Program-made: the position numbers and the translations under genes
Assembly: GCF_030732845.1 (NCBI RefSeq)
Contig: NZ_JASHKA010000017.1
Span: 1 to 64,000, forward strand
Reading direction: 5' to 3'
Length of the DNA stretch: 64,000 bases
Source: Roseibium sp. MMSF_3544
GTDB lineage: Bacteria > Pseudomonadota > Alphaproteobacteria > Rhizobiales > Stappiaceae
Notes under the pieces: model-generated
Databases searched by the model: none
Told to the model about the DNA's origin: nothing
Seen by the model: the letters and a program-made list of their open reading frames with translations, nothing else
In this document: positions 50,594 through 59,422 of the stretch, in pieces
How positions within the stretch are numbered: position 1 is the stretch's first letter
How the letters are laid out: every line of letters begins with the position of its first letter

Positions 50594-52057
50594 CTAGAAC
50601 GCTGCCTCGACGCCGTCCATTTCGACATAAACGCTTTTGATCTGGCTGTAATACTCGATTGCCGCGTGACCGTTTTCGCGTCCGATACCGGATTTCTTGT
50701 AGCCGCCGAACGGCATTTCGATCGGCGTCAGATTATAGGTGTTGATCCAGCAGGTACCGGCTGCCAGCCTGCCGATGACGCGATGCGCCCGCTGGATGTC
50801 CTTGGTGAACACGCCGGCAGCCAATCCGAATTCGGTGTCGTTGGCACGGGCGACGACGTCGTCTTCGTCGTCAAAATCGAGCACGCTGAGCACCGGGCCG
50901 AAGATTTCCTCGCGCGCAATCGTCATGTCGTCGGTGACGTCGGCGAAAACGGTCGGCTGGACGAAGTAACCATCCGGGAAACTCTCCACCGACGCCGCGC
51001 CACCGCCGCAGACCAGGCGCGCCCCGTCCCGTTCGCCGACTTGCATGTAATGCATCACCTTGTCGAACTGCTGCCGGGAGACGAGCGGTCCGATATTGGT
51101 CGTCTCGTCCAGCGGGTCGCCAAGCACTGCACTGGCAGTACGCTCTGCAAGACGGTTCAAAAACTGTTCCTTGATTGCCGTGTGCACGAAGACGCGCGTA
51201 CCATTGGAACAGATCTGGCCGGTCGAATAGAAATTCGCGTTGATCGCTGCCGAGATCGCGTTCTCGATATCGGCATCGTCGAAAATGATCAGCGGCGACT
51301 TGCCGCCAAGTTCCAAGGTGGTTTTTTTCAGGTGCTCGCCGGCAAGTGCCGCGACTTTTGATCCGGTCGGAACGGACCCTGTCAGCGACACCTTGGCAAT
51401 GTCCGGATGGGCGACCATTTTTGCGCCAACATCACCGAAACCCTGAATGACATTGAAGACACCATCGGGAAGCCCGGCTTCGCTCAAAGCTTCAGCGAGC
51501 TTGAGCGCGCTCAAAGGAGTCACTTCTGACGGCTTGAAGATCATCGCATTGCCGCACACAAGCGCAGGGGCCGCTTTCCAGCAGGCGATCTGGATCGGAT
51601 AGTTCCAGGCGCCGATACCGAAACAGATGCCGAGCGGCTCGCGTTTCGTATAGGCAAAGGAGCCGCCGAGATCGATATGCTCGCCCGTAAGCGTTGCCGC
51701 GAGGCCGCCGTAATACTCCAGACAGTCCGCGCCGGAAGCAGCATCCGCGATCAGGGTCTCCTGCAGAGGCTTGCCGGTGTCCAGCGTTTCCAGAACGGAA
51801 AGCTCGCGGTTTTTCTCCCGCAGGATCTCTGCAGTCCGCCGCAAGATGCGGCCGCGTTCTACAGGTGGTGTCGCAGCCCAGATTTTCTGCCCGTCGCGGG
51901 CTGCGGCGATCGCGGCCTCAATGACGGCGTCATCCGCCGACCTGATCTGCGCGATCACTTCGCCGGTTGCCGGGTAAAGGGAATCGAAGGGCGTGCCTGC
52001 CTGGCTTTCCAGATAGGAGCCGCCGACATAGTGAGAAGCGTTCGGTTGGGCGCGCAT
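50594..52057 (-). CDS. betB: Betaine aldehyde dehydrogenase
   Basis: Oxidises betaine aldehyde to glycine betaine with NAD(P)+, the second step from choline to the osmoprotectant. The 487-aa ALDH has the catalytic cysteine C283 in STGQICSNGTRVFV, the general-base glutamate E249 in TLELGGKSP, and the cofactor motif SLTGSVPTGSKV. A TTG one codon earlier is possible; the ATG at 52057 is used. It follows betA by 44 bp in the betI-betA-betB unit on the minus strand. Glycine betaine accumulates under osmotic stress or is used as a carbon and nitrogen source. Confidence 0.95.
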   Translation of the reverse strand: MRAQPNASHYVGGSYLESQAGTPFDSLYPATGEVIAQIRSADDAVIEAAIAAARDGQKIWAATPPVERGRILRRTAEILREKNRELSVLETLDTGKPLQETLIADAASGADCLEYYGGLAATLTGEHIDLGGSFAYTKREPLGICFGIGAWNYPIQIACWKAAPALVCGNAMIFKPSEVTPLSALKLAEALSEAGLPDGVFNVIQGFGDVGAKMVAHPDIAKVSLTGSVPTGSKVAALAGEHLKKTTLELGGKSPLIIFDDADIENAISAAINANFYSTGQICSNGTRVFVHTAIKEQFLNRLAERTASAVLGDPLDETTNIGPLVSRQQFDKVMHYMQVGERDGARLVCGGGAASVESFPDGYFVQPTVFADVTDDMTIAREEIFGPVLSVLDFDDEDDVVARANDTEFGLAAGVFTKDIQRAHRVIGRLAAGTCWINTYNLTPIEMPFGGYKKSGIGRENGHAAIEYYSQIKSVYVEMDGVEAAF

Positions 52058-52101
52058 CAAAATGCTCCTGCGTATGACTGTGACCGGTCCTGCGGTCGAA
52101 A

Positions 52102-53760
52102 TTAGCGTTGGCTGGTTTCCCAGTCCGGATGGATCCAGGGCTGCTGGTTCGAAGCCGGCAACGGATCCTTGCCGAGGATATGATCGGATGCCTTTTCACC
52201 GACCATGATCGAAGGCGCGTTCAGGTTTCCATTGGTGATTTGAGGGAAAATGGAACTGTCTGCAACACGCAATCCCTCAACACCAATCACACGGCATTCC
52301 GGATCGACGACGGCCAGCGGATCGTCTTTTGCACCCATCTTGCAAGTGCCGCAGGGGTGGTAAGCACTTTCCACGTGCTCGCGAATGAAGTCGTTCAGCG
52401 CTTCGTCGCTTTGAACGCTGTCGCCCGGCTGGATCTCCTTGCCACGATAGGGCGCAAAGGCTTCCTGTCCGAAGATTTCCCGGGTCAGCCGGATTGAGGT
52501 CCTGAAGTCTTCCCAATCCTCGTCGTGAGACATGTAGTTGAACAAAATGGACGGTTTTGCTTTCGGATCTGAGGATGTCAGCCTGACCCGCCCGCGCGAC
52601 TTTGACCGCATTGGACCGACATGAGCCTGAAACCCGTGTCCTTCCGCAGCCGCCTGACCGTCATAACGAACGGCGAAGGGCAGGAAGTGATACTGAATGT
52701 CGGGATATTTGACGCCGGCTTTCGTGCGGATGAAAGCGCAGCTCTCGAACTGGTTCGATGCCCCCAGGCCATTCTTGAAGAACAGCCACTGCGCGCCGAT
52801 CAGAGCCTTGGAAAAGAGATTCCAATGTTTGTAGAGCGTGATCGGCTGAATGCAGGCCTGTTGAATGTAGAGTTCCAGGTGGTCCTGCAGATTGGCGCCG
52901 ACGCCGGGCCGATCGGCAACAACATCGATGCCGAGGTCTGACAATTGATCCGCCGGACCGATCCCTGAGAGCATCAGGATCTTGGGAGAGTTGATGGAGG
53001 ACGCGGACAGGATGACCTCGCGTTCCGCCTTGGCTTCGCGAATTTCACCACCGGTCTCAAATTCAACACCGACGGCGCGATTGTTCTCGATCAGAACCTT
53101 TCGCACCAGCGCACCCTTGATCAGTGTAAGGTTGCCGCGCTTGAGCGCCGGTTTCAGGTAGGCGTTGGCGGCTGACCAGCGGCGGCCCCTGTGGACCGTC
53201 ATTTCCATGTCGCCGAAGCCTTCCTGCTTCTCGCCGTTATAGTCTTCCGTCACACCGTAGCCGGCCTGTTGGCCGGCATCCCTGAAGGCGTGAAACAGGG
53301 GGTTCCACTTGGTGCCCCGCTGCACGTGAAGTGGTCCGTCCGTTCCCCGCCAGCCGGCTTGTCCCTGCGGGTTTTGCTCCTGGCGTTTGTAGTAGGGCAG
53401 GACATGCCTGTAGCCCCAACCGCTCGCCCCCATCTCTTCCCAGGTGTCGAAGTCACAGGCGTGGCCGCGCACATAGACCATGCCGTTGATCGAGGACGAA
53501 CCGCCGATGACCTTGCCGCGCGGTGTCGCGAGGCGGCGGCCGCCAAGATGTGGCTCGGGTTCGCTTTCGTAGCCCCAGTCGTAGATCGGCATGTTCATGG
53601 GATAGGACAGGGCAGCCGGCATCTGGATCAGCGGGCCGACATCCGTTCCGCCGAATTCCAGCACCAGGACACGATTTTTCGGGTCTTCCGAGAGCCGGCT
53701 GGCCATCGCGCAGCCTGCGGAGCCTGCCCCAACGATGATAAAATCAAACGCGTCGATCAT
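52102..53760 (-). CDS. betA: Choline dehydrogenase
   Basis: FAD enzyme of the GMC family that oxidises choline to betaine aldehyde, membrane-associated and feeding electrons to the respiratory chain. The 552-aa length is usual. The FAD motif IIVGAGSAGCAMASRLSED is at the N-terminus, with GMC signatures GGSSSINGMVYVRGHACDFD and SASSINSPKILMLSGIGPA, and the active-site histidine near YHPCGTCKMG. It follows betI by 14 bp and precedes betB. Confidence 0.95.
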   Translation of the reverse strand: MIDAFDFIIVGAGSAGCAMASRLSEDPKNRVLVLEFGGTDVGPLIQMPAALSYPMNMPIYDWGYESEPEPHLGGRRLATPRGKVIGGSSSINGMVYVRGHACDFDTWEEMGASGWGYRHVLPYYKRQEQNPQGQAGWRGTDGPLHVQRGTKWNPLFHAFRDAGQQAGYGVTEDYNGEKQEGFGDMEMTVHRGRRWSAANAYLKPALKRGNLTLIKGALVRKVLIENNRAVGVEFETGGEIREAKAEREVILSASSINSPKILMLSGIGPADQLSDLGIDVVADRPGVGANLQDHLELYIQQACIQPITLYKHWNLFSKALIGAQWLFFKNGLGASNQFESCAFIRTKAGVKYPDIQYHFLPFAVRYDGQAAAEGHGFQAHVGPMRSKSRGRVRLTSSDPKAKPSILFNYMSHDEDWEDFRTSIRLTREIFGQEAFAPYRGKEIQPGDSVQSDEALNDFIREHVESAYHPCGTCKMGAKDDPLAVVDPECRVIGVEGLRVADSSIFPQITNGNLNAPSIMVGEKASDHILGKDPLPASNQQPWIHPDWETSQR

Positions 53761-53774
53761 TCAGGAGCCTTGTC

Positions 53775-54377
53775 TCAGCGATGGTTGCTGCGATCCGCAT
53801 GGGCGGTAATTTGGGTTTCAACATAGTCTTCGACCATGGCGATAGCGGCCTGGCGGTCAGACTGGGCGTCGCTCAGGGCCTGCCGGATCCACACGCCGTC
53901 GATCATGGACGCCGTGCCTTCGGCGATGCGGCGTGCCTCTTCCTGCGGCATGAAGAATCTCAGGTTGTAGGTCAGGTTCGACGCAAGCCTTGCTGCATAG
54001 ATTCGCAGGAGCCGGCTGTTGCTGTCGGTGGTTCTGGACTGCACATAGAAGGCGAGCCAGGCCGCAATCACTGCCGGCTGAAACTGGTCGACGGCAAAGT
54101 TACCCGCAATAATCGCCGAGATCCGTTCCCGTGGCGTCTCGGCCCTGGCGAGGTTCTCTCGGATAGCGCGGCCGAGTTCGGTCAAGAGATGCCGCATTGT
54201 TGCTGCAAGTAGTTGATCTTTAGAGCCGAAATAGTGGTGAACCAGGCCGCCGGAAACACCTGCACGCTTTGCGATCTGAGCCATCGTTATGTCGCTGTAG
54301 CCGCGCTCGTGAATCGCATCGACCGTGGCATCGATGAGGCTGCGTCGCCGTTCCGCTTCCATTCCGACTTTTGGCAT
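53775..54377 (-). CDS. betI: Choline-responsive TetR-family repressor BetI
   Basis: A 200-aa TetR protein starting MPKVGMEAERRRSLIDATVDAIHERGYSDI, close to BetI, with the helix-turn-helix MAQIAKRAGVSGGLVHHYFGSKDQLL (about 32-58) and a helical choline-binding domain. It represses bet genes and is relieved by choline. The ATG at 54377 follows GGAGATCGCG; a TTG four codons earlier exists. It heads betI-betA-betB and lies divergently from choX; the palindrome at 54412-54429 is its likely operator. Confidence 0.93.
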   Translation of the reverse strand: MPKVGMEAERRRSLIDATVDAIHERGYSDITMAQIAKRAGVSGGLVHHYFGSKDQLLAATMRHLLTELGRAIRENLARAETPRERISAIIAGNFAVDQFQPAVIAAWLAFYVQSRTTDSNSRLLRIYAARLASNLTYNLRFFMPQEEARRIAEGTASMIDGVWIRQALSDAQSDRQAAIAMVEDYVETQITAHADRSNHR

Positions 54378-54411
54378 CGCGATCTCCAAAACTCTCTGCT
54401 TCTTATTTTTA

Positions 54412-54429
54412 ATTGATCAATCAATCAAT
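54412..54429. promoter_or_regulatory. Probable BetI operator
   Basis: ATTGAT-CAATCA-ATCAAT, an 18-bp quasi-palindrome with 6-bp arms and overlapping TCAATCAAT repeats, 35 bp before the betI start and between betI and choX. BetI operators in other bacteria are AT-rich palindromes built from TTGATTGA-like units; the fit is inferred. Confidence 0.6.
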
Positions 54430-54578
54430 GAAAACTTGCAAATTTTTACCGTGGATGGTTGGATTGGCTCCAGTCAGACTGTTGGGGACAAAGTCGGGGG
54501 AATTTGGCTCGTGCAGAACAAACCCTGGTCTTCAAACGGCCTCAAACAACAAATCAACTTTCCATAGGAGGTACACCA

Positions 54579-55526
54579 ATGAAATTCGCAGCGACACTCG
54601 CTGGAGGCCTTGCACTTGGCCTGATGCTGTCCGGAACCGCGCTGGCAAGCGATCCGGAAGCCTGCAAGACAGTTCGTTTCTCCGATGTCGGCTGGACTGA
54701 CATCACCGCGACCACCGCCGCCACGTCCGTGGTCCTGGAAGCACTCGGTTATGAGCCGGAAGTTAAGATCCTGTCGGTACCCGTGACCTACGCTTCCTTG
54801 AAGAACAAGGACATTGACGTTTTCCTCGGCAACTGGATGCCGACCATGGAGGGCGACATCAAGGCCTATCGCGAGGATGGCTCGGTTGAAACGGTGCGCG
54901 CCAATCTGGAAGGTGCGAAATATACGCTTGCCGTTCCGAAATACACCTATGACAAGGGCTTGAAGAGCTTCGATGACATCGCCAAGTTCCGCGATGATCT
55001 CGACGCCAAGATCTACGGCATCGAACCGGGCAATGACGGCAACCGTCTGATCATCGGCATGATCGACCAGAACCTTTTTGGCCTTGAGGGTTTCGAAGTC
55101 GTTGAATCATCCGAGCAGGGCATGCTCGCCCAGGTAGCGCGCGCCGGAAAGCGTGAAAACGACATCGTCTTCCTGGGCTGGGAACCGCATCCGATGAACG
55201 CCAATTTCGAGATGGCCTATCTCGACGGTGGCGACGACATTTTCGGACCGAACTTTGGCGGCGCGACGGTCTACACAAACGTGCGCGCGGGTTACACCGA
55301 GGAATGCCCGAACCTCGGCAAGTTCCTCAACAACCTCGAATTCTCCCTGCCGATGGAAAACGAAATCATGGGCGCAATCCTGAACGACGGCGAGGACCCG
55401 AACAAGGCAGCCGCAGCGTGGCTGAAGGTTCATCCGGCAACGTTCGAAAACTGGCTGGTGGGCGTGACGACCATCGACGGGGGTGACAGTTTCGCGGCGG
55501 TAAAATCCGCGCTTGGTGTCGAATAA
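54579..55526 (+). CDS. choX: Choline/glycine betaine-type ABC transporter, periplasmic binding protein ChoX
   Basis: A 315-aa binding protein with a signal peptide cut near ALA-S (about residue 23) and the OpuAC/ChoX fold. Family marks include CKTVRFSDVGWTDITATTAATSVVLEALGY, the ligand region GNWMPTMEGD, IYGIEPGNDGNRLI and FLGWEPHPMNANFEM. The start at 54579 has a strong ribosome site (TAGGAGG then seven bases). It faces betI, so substrate is almost certainly choline. A hairpin follows the gene before choW. Confidence 0.92.
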   Translation: MKFAATLAGGLALGLMLSGTALASDPEACKTVRFSDVGWTDITATTAATSVVLEALGYEPEVKILSVPVTYASLKNKDIDVFLGNWMPTMEGDIKAYREDGSVETVRANLEGAKYTLAVPKYTYDKGLKSFDDIAKFRDDLDAKIYGIEPGNDGNRLIIGMIDQNLFGLEGFEVVESSEQGMLAQVARAGKRENDIVFLGWEPHPMNANFEMAYLDGGDDIFGPNFGGATVYTNVRAGYTEECPNLGKFLNNLEFSLPMENEIMGAILNDGEDPNKAAAAWLKVHPATFENWLVGVTTIDGGDSFAAVKSALGVE

Positions 55527-55537
55527 ACCCATACAAC

Positions 55538-55570
55538 AGCGCCGGTGCGGACAGTCCGCCCGGCGCTTTT
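55538..55570 (+). terminator. Hairpin attenuator between choX and choW
   Basis: An extended hairpin: AGCGCCG (55538-55544) with CGGCGCT (55561-55567), inside it GCGGAC with GTCCGC, followed by TTTT. It can partly stop transcription after choX so that more binding protein than permease is made. Partial read-through is assumed because choW and choV follow closely. Confidence 0.65.
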
Positions 55571-55600
55571 CCTTGAAACAACAAGAATAACCGGAGCAGC

Positions 55601-56446
55601 GTGTTGGACTGGCTGACAGACCACAAACTGCCGATTGGCCCATGGGCGCGGGCTTTCGTCGATTGGCTGACGGACAACGCCTTTTGGTTCTTTGACGGCA
55701 TTTCGATTTTCCTGGAAGCGCTGATCGACGGGATCCTGTGGCTGCTTCAAACACCGCATCCGTTGATCATCGTCGCCATTGCGGTGGCGATCGGTTTTGC
55801 GGTTCACCGAAAAATCGCATTTGCTGCGTTTGTCGCCATTGCGCTCCTGCTCATCATAAATCAGGGCTACTGGGAAGAAACCACCGAAACGCTCGCGCTT
55901 GTCATTGCTGCGTCCGTCGTTTGCATGGCAGTCGGTGTGCCTGTCGGCGTCGTTGGCGCACATAATCCGCGCTTTTATGCAGCACTTCGTCCCGTGCTCG
56001 ACCTGATGCAGACGATCCCGACATTCGTCTATCTTATCCCCGCGCTGATCCTTTTCGGGTTGGGCATGGTTCCCGGGTTGATCGCGACAGTTATCTTTGC
56101 GATCCCTGCACCCATACGCCTGACCCAATTGGGAGTATCTTCAACGCCCAAGGCACTTTTGGAAGCCGGGGAGGCATTTGGAGCCACCAAGTCCCAGCTT
56201 CTTTGGAAGGTGGAACTGCCTTATGCGTTGCCGCAGATCATGGCTGGGCTGACCCAGACAATCATGTTGTCCTTGTCCATGGTCGTCATCGCGGCTCTCG
56301 TTGGGGCTGACGGTCTGGGTGTTCCGACCCTGCGTGCGCTGAACACTGTGAACATCGCGCAGGGGTTTGAAGTCGGGGTCTGTATCGTGCTTATCGCCAT
56401 TGTACTTGACCGGTTCTTCCGAAAAGAAGAAGGGGGCAAGCGATGA
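55601..56446 (+). CDS. choW: Choline ABC transporter, permease ChoW
   Basis: A 281-aa inner-membrane permease with about six hydrophobic helices and the binding-protein-dependent transport signature EAGEAFGATKSQLLWKVELPYALPQIMAGLTQTIML. The N-terminus has IPTFVYLIPALILFGLG nearby. The GTG at 55601 follows GGAG and five bases. It belongs to the choX-choW-choV unit; the ATPase gene overlaps its stop by 4 bp. Confidence 0.92.
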   Translation: MLDWLTDHKLPIGPWARAFVDWLTDNAFWFFDGISIFLEALIDGILWLLQTPHPLIIVAIAVAIGFAVHRKIAFAAFVAIALLLIINQGYWEETTETLALVIAASVVCMAVGVPVGVVGAHNPRFYAALRPVLDLMQTIPTFVYLIPALILFGLGMVPGLIATVIFAIPAPIRLTQLGVSSTPKALLEAGEAFGATKSQLLWKVELPYALPQIMAGLTQTIMLSLSMVVIAALVGADGLGVPTLRALNTVNIAQGFEVGVCIVLIAIVLDRFFRKEEGGKR

Positions 56447-57486
56447 CCAGCTCAGCCCAGCCCATCGTCTCCTTCCGGAACGTCGACATTGTCTTTGGTG
56501 ACAAACCGCAATCAGCGCTGTCCCTGATCGACGCCGGCAAGACCCGGCAGGAGATCCAGACCGAAACCGGTCAGATCCTGGGCGTCGCCGGCGCCTCCCT
56601 TGACGTTCATGAAGGCGAGGTTCTGGTGCTCATGGGGCTTTCGGGCTCCGGCAAGTCCACGCTCTTGCGCGCGGTCAACGGATTGAACCCGGTGATCCGC
56701 GGTGAAGTTCAGGTTCACGACGGCAGCAGCTACGTGAACCCGGAAACCTGCTCCGCAAACGAGCTTCGCCAACTCCGCCGCAGCCGCATTGCCATGGTGT
56801 TCCAGCAGTTCGGCCTGTTGCCCTGGCGGACAGTGTCCGAAAATGTCGGTTTCGGCCTCGAGCTTGCGGGCATGTCGGTTCAGGACCGCGCCGCCAAGGT
56901 GGAAGCTCAGCTGAAGCTGGTTGGCCTTTCCGGCTGGGGCGAAAAATTTGTGCACGAGCTTTCCGGCGGCATGCAGCAGCGGGTTGGTCTTGCCCGGGCC
57001 TTTGCCACGGACGCGCCGATCCTTCTGATGGATGAACCCTTTTCCGCGCTTGATCCGTTGATCCGCGACAAGCTGCAGGACGAGTTGCTCGATCTGCAGA
57101 AGGAACTTAACCGGACGATCATCTTCGTCAGTCACGACCTCGATGAAGCCGCCAAGATCGGCTCGCGCATCGCCATCATGGAAGGCGGTCGGATCATTCA
57201 ACTCGGGACGCCGCAGGAAATCGTCAAGAACCCCGAAGACGGTTACGTCGCCGATTTCGTCAGTCACATGAATCCGCTCAATGTCCTGCGGGCCCGCGAT
57301 ATCATGGTCCCGCCCGGAAGTCTGCCGGGATCGCTGGCCAGCGCCTTGACGTGCGAGGGCAGCACACCGGTGCGCGATGTCGCCAAGCTCAAGAGGTCCA
57401 GTTCAGACCCCGTTGTGGTTCAAAAGGACGGTGCGATCGTCGGCGTGATCGGCGAGAACGAGCTGCTCGACTGCATGCTTAAATGA
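56443..57486 (+). CDS. choV: Choline ABC transporter, ATPase ChoV
   Basis: A 347-aa ATPase: Walker A GLSGSGKSTLL near residue 65, the signature LSGGMQQRVGLARAFATDAPILLMDEPFSALDPL (signature plus Walker B) and the switch histidine VSHDLDEA. The long N-terminal part and a C-terminal extension (about 280-347) match the OpuAA/ProV type; the end resembles a single CBS-like region (DVAKLKRSSSDPVVVQKDGAIVGVIGENEL) that may sense osmotic state. Starts with ATGA overlap at choW. Last gene of the unit. Confidence 0.92.
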   Translation: MTSSAQPIVSFRNVDIVFGDKPQSALSLIDAGKTRQEIQTETGQILGVAGASLDVHEGEVLVLMGLSGSGKSTLLRAVNGLNPVIRGEVQVHDGSSYVNPETCSANELRQLRRSRIAMVFQQFGLLPWRTVSENVGFGLELAGMSVQDRAAKVEAQLKLVGLSGWGEKFVHELSGGMQQRVGLARAFATDAPILLMDEPFSALDPLIRDKLQDELLDLQKELNRTIIFVSHDLDEAAKIGSRIAIMEGGRIIQLGTPQEIVKNPEDGYVADFVSHMNPLNVLRARDIMVPPGSLPGSLASALTCEGSTPVRDVAKLKRSSSDPVVVQKDGAIVGVIGENELLDCMLK

Positions 57487-57519
57487 TGAGCGCGCATGCG
57501 TGAACTCATTCGCCGCTCC

Positions 57520-58535
57520 ATCGTTATCCCGGACGCAGCGAAGCGGAACTCCGGGGCCTGCTCCTTTGCAGATGCAGTGTGATGAGCGTGGTGCTTCCGC
57601 AGCCCATGCAAACCCTTCGGCAAGTTGAGAGGTGAATTGGTCCCGGCACAAGACTGGCGCGGCAACTCGGGCCCTGACTTCTGCCCCGGCCCTGGTGTCA
57701 TCCCCGATTTGATCGGGGATCCAGTCCACCTTGCAACAAGTGACCACTTTGGTTTTCGGGAAAACGGGCGCTCCGAATTCAAACAAGGCGACACTGGAAA
57801 CGAGTAGGTCCCCGATCAAGTCGGGGATGACACGGGAGGTGTTTGGCGTGCGCTCGCAGCAAACCACCAGTCCCGTCCCGAACTTGATCCGGGACCTGCG
57901 TGTTTCTTGTCGATGAGGCCCTGGCTCAGGGCCGGGCGGTGATGGGAGGGCAACGATGTTTTGTTCGGCCCTCTGCTGTCACTCTGGGCGACTGTAGGGA
58001 GACCCGGGGCCTACTCGTTTGCAGAGACGATTAAATGATCCGCGGCGCTTACGCAGCCGTTTCAGACCCTTCGGCAAGTTGAGAAGTGAGTTGGCCCCGG
58101 CTCAAGTGTGGCGCGGAATCCAGGGCACTGACCTCCGTCCCGTACCCGGTGTCATTCCCGACTTGATCGGGGATCCAATCCACCTCGCAACAAGTGACCT
58201 GTTTGGTTTGCGGGAAAAACGGGTACTCCGAATTCAAACAAGGCGACTCTGGAAACGAGTAGATCCCCGATCAAGTCGGGGATGACACCGGAGGTGGTTG
58301 GCTTGCGCTCTCGGCAAACCACCAGTGCCGTCCCGGACTTGATCCGGGACCTGTGTGTTTCTTGGCGATGAGACCCCGGCTCAGGGCCGGGCGGTGATGG
58401 GAGGGCAGCGATGTTTTGTTCGGCCCTCTGCTGTCACCCCGGGCGACCGTGGGGAGCCCCGGGGCCTACTCGTTTGCAGAGACGATTAAATGATCCGTGG
58501 CGCTGACGCAGTCGTTTCGAACCCTTCGGCAAGCT
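57520..58535. repeat. Imperfect tandem duplication of a ~455-bp REP-rich unit
   Basis: The same order of motifs occurs two and a fifth times: CCGGGGCCT at 57551, 58004 and 58459, and CCCTTCGGCAAG at 57613, 58067 and 58522 (offsets 453-455 bp). Each full unit contains an inverted pair of GGGATGAC/GTCATCCC motifs (CATCCCCGATTTGATCGGGG, and CCCCGATCAAGTCGGGGATG), plus CCCGGACTTGATCCGGGACC and a GGGCCGAACA region. The first copy is more diverged. It is non-coding and probably arose by duplication of an already repetitive spacer. Confidence 0.8.
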
Positions 58536-58650
58536 GACAGTCCTCTAGACTCATTTAGGGCGCGGCTCCCCAGTCCCGGTTCGCGCTCCGCTTGGCCGGA
58601 ATGACGGTCGAGGGTTGTTCTGTTTCGGCACCAGCTCAAACAGCGCATTT

Positions 58651-58675
58651 GTCATCCCTGCGAAGGCAGGGATCC
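58651..58675. repeat. REP-type hairpin (GTCATCCCTGCG... type)
   Basis: TCATCCCTGCGAAGGCAGGG with complementary ends, followed by ATCCAGTAA, the same class of alphaproteobacterial repeat as the units to the left. Confidence 0.6.
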
Positions 58676-58750
58676 AGTAATCCCGTTCGTGTGTGCTGGG
58701 TCCCGGTCTTGGCGTTGCCAAACCGGGAGGACAAATTGGCACTGGGTTGC

Positions 58751-58776
58751 AAAAAAAACGGGGCCGTTTGGCCCCG
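58751..58776 (-). terminator. Rho-independent terminator of the cold-shock gene
   Basis: On the minus strand, CGGGGCC (58776-58770) with GGCCCCG (58765-58759), loop AAAC, then eight T. It is 58 bp beyond the cspA stop. Confidence 0.85.
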
Positions 58777-58833
58777 CTTTCAATCCGCATGTCTGCCAGA
58801 CCGCTCATCTGGCGATCGGCGACGTTATTAAGC

Positions 58834-59046
58834 TTAGAGCAGCTCGAGCTGAGCAGCCTGCTTGCCGCGGCCGCGGCGATCGTCTTCAGCGACGAAAGAG
58901 ATCTTTGCACCTTCGACCGGTGCTCCGAGCCCGGCCTGCTCGAATGCTGTCACGTGGACGAATACGTCCTTGCCGCCATTGTCCGGCGTAATGAAACCGA
59001 AACCGCGGTCGTGGTTGAAAAACTTGATGGTGCCGTTCTCGCGCAT
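58834..59046 (-). CDS. cspA: Cold-shock protein (CspA family)
   Basis: A 70-residue OB-fold nucleic-acid-binding protein with RNP1 DRGFGFITPDNG at 12-23 and RNP2 DVFVHVTAF. It binds single-stranded RNA and helps translation at low temperature or in growth transitions. I begin at the ATG at 59046 after an AAGG; a longer frame to 59094 lacks family support. The tail KISFVAEDDRRGRGKQAAQLEL is typical. The 5' region (59047-59422) is long, as in cold-shock genes whose leader folds, but I cannot show that. Confidence 0.92.
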   Translation of the reverse strand: MRENGTIKFFNHDRGFGFITPDNGGKDVFVHVTAFEQAGLGAPVEGAKISFVAEDDRRGRGKQAAQLELL

Positions 59047-59422
59047 GGAGAAGCCTTTCCGTTGAATTGTGCGCTCGCCAACCAATGCCGGCAAAGCGCT
59101 GATAAACGAGAAGTCAATAAGAAACGGAAAGCTTGGGTATTCAGAGCAGTGCTTGATGGAGCACCGCCGAAGTCAGTCTCACCGGGTTCTTCGTCATGTC
59201 CCGTACGGCGCAACGCGCGCCGATGCGCAACAATGTAGGTCTGAGGCTGCGGTCAGGCAAGTGAAACAAGTGTGAGTCCCCATTTCACGGCCAAATCACC
59301 GAATTTTCAACAAAGGGATTCCTTGTGACTCCGGTCACAGCAGCCGATCGGTTGCCTTCCTATATTCGTTTCATGAGTTGAGGCGAACAGCGAATGCCTC
59401 CCAACCACGAAGGGACACCGGA
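59047..59422. other. Divergent region between cspA and the BA14K gene
   Basis: A 376-bp gap holding the leader and promoter of cspA and the promoter of the BA14K gene. No gene or repeat is clear; no specific element is proven. Confidence 0.5.

Larger units (their letters stand above)
57487..58833. other. Repeat-rich intergenic region of about 1.35 kb
   Basis: No convincing gene occurs here. The left ~1 kb is the tandem ~455-bp duplication, made largely of palindromic REP motifs (57520-58535). The rest has a REP hairpin GTCATCCCTGCGAAGGCAGG at 58651 on and the cold-shock gene terminator. Short frames in this stretch read through repeats on both strands. Confidence 0.7.

Noticed and set aside
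57403..58285. Several 60-154 aa frames over the tandem duplication
   Set aside because: They cross palindromic repeats on both strands and change between copies; not genes.
57487..58833. CRISPR array
   Set aside because: The repeats are long (about 455 bp) tandem units with palindromes, not short direct repeats with unique spacers; no cas genes are present.
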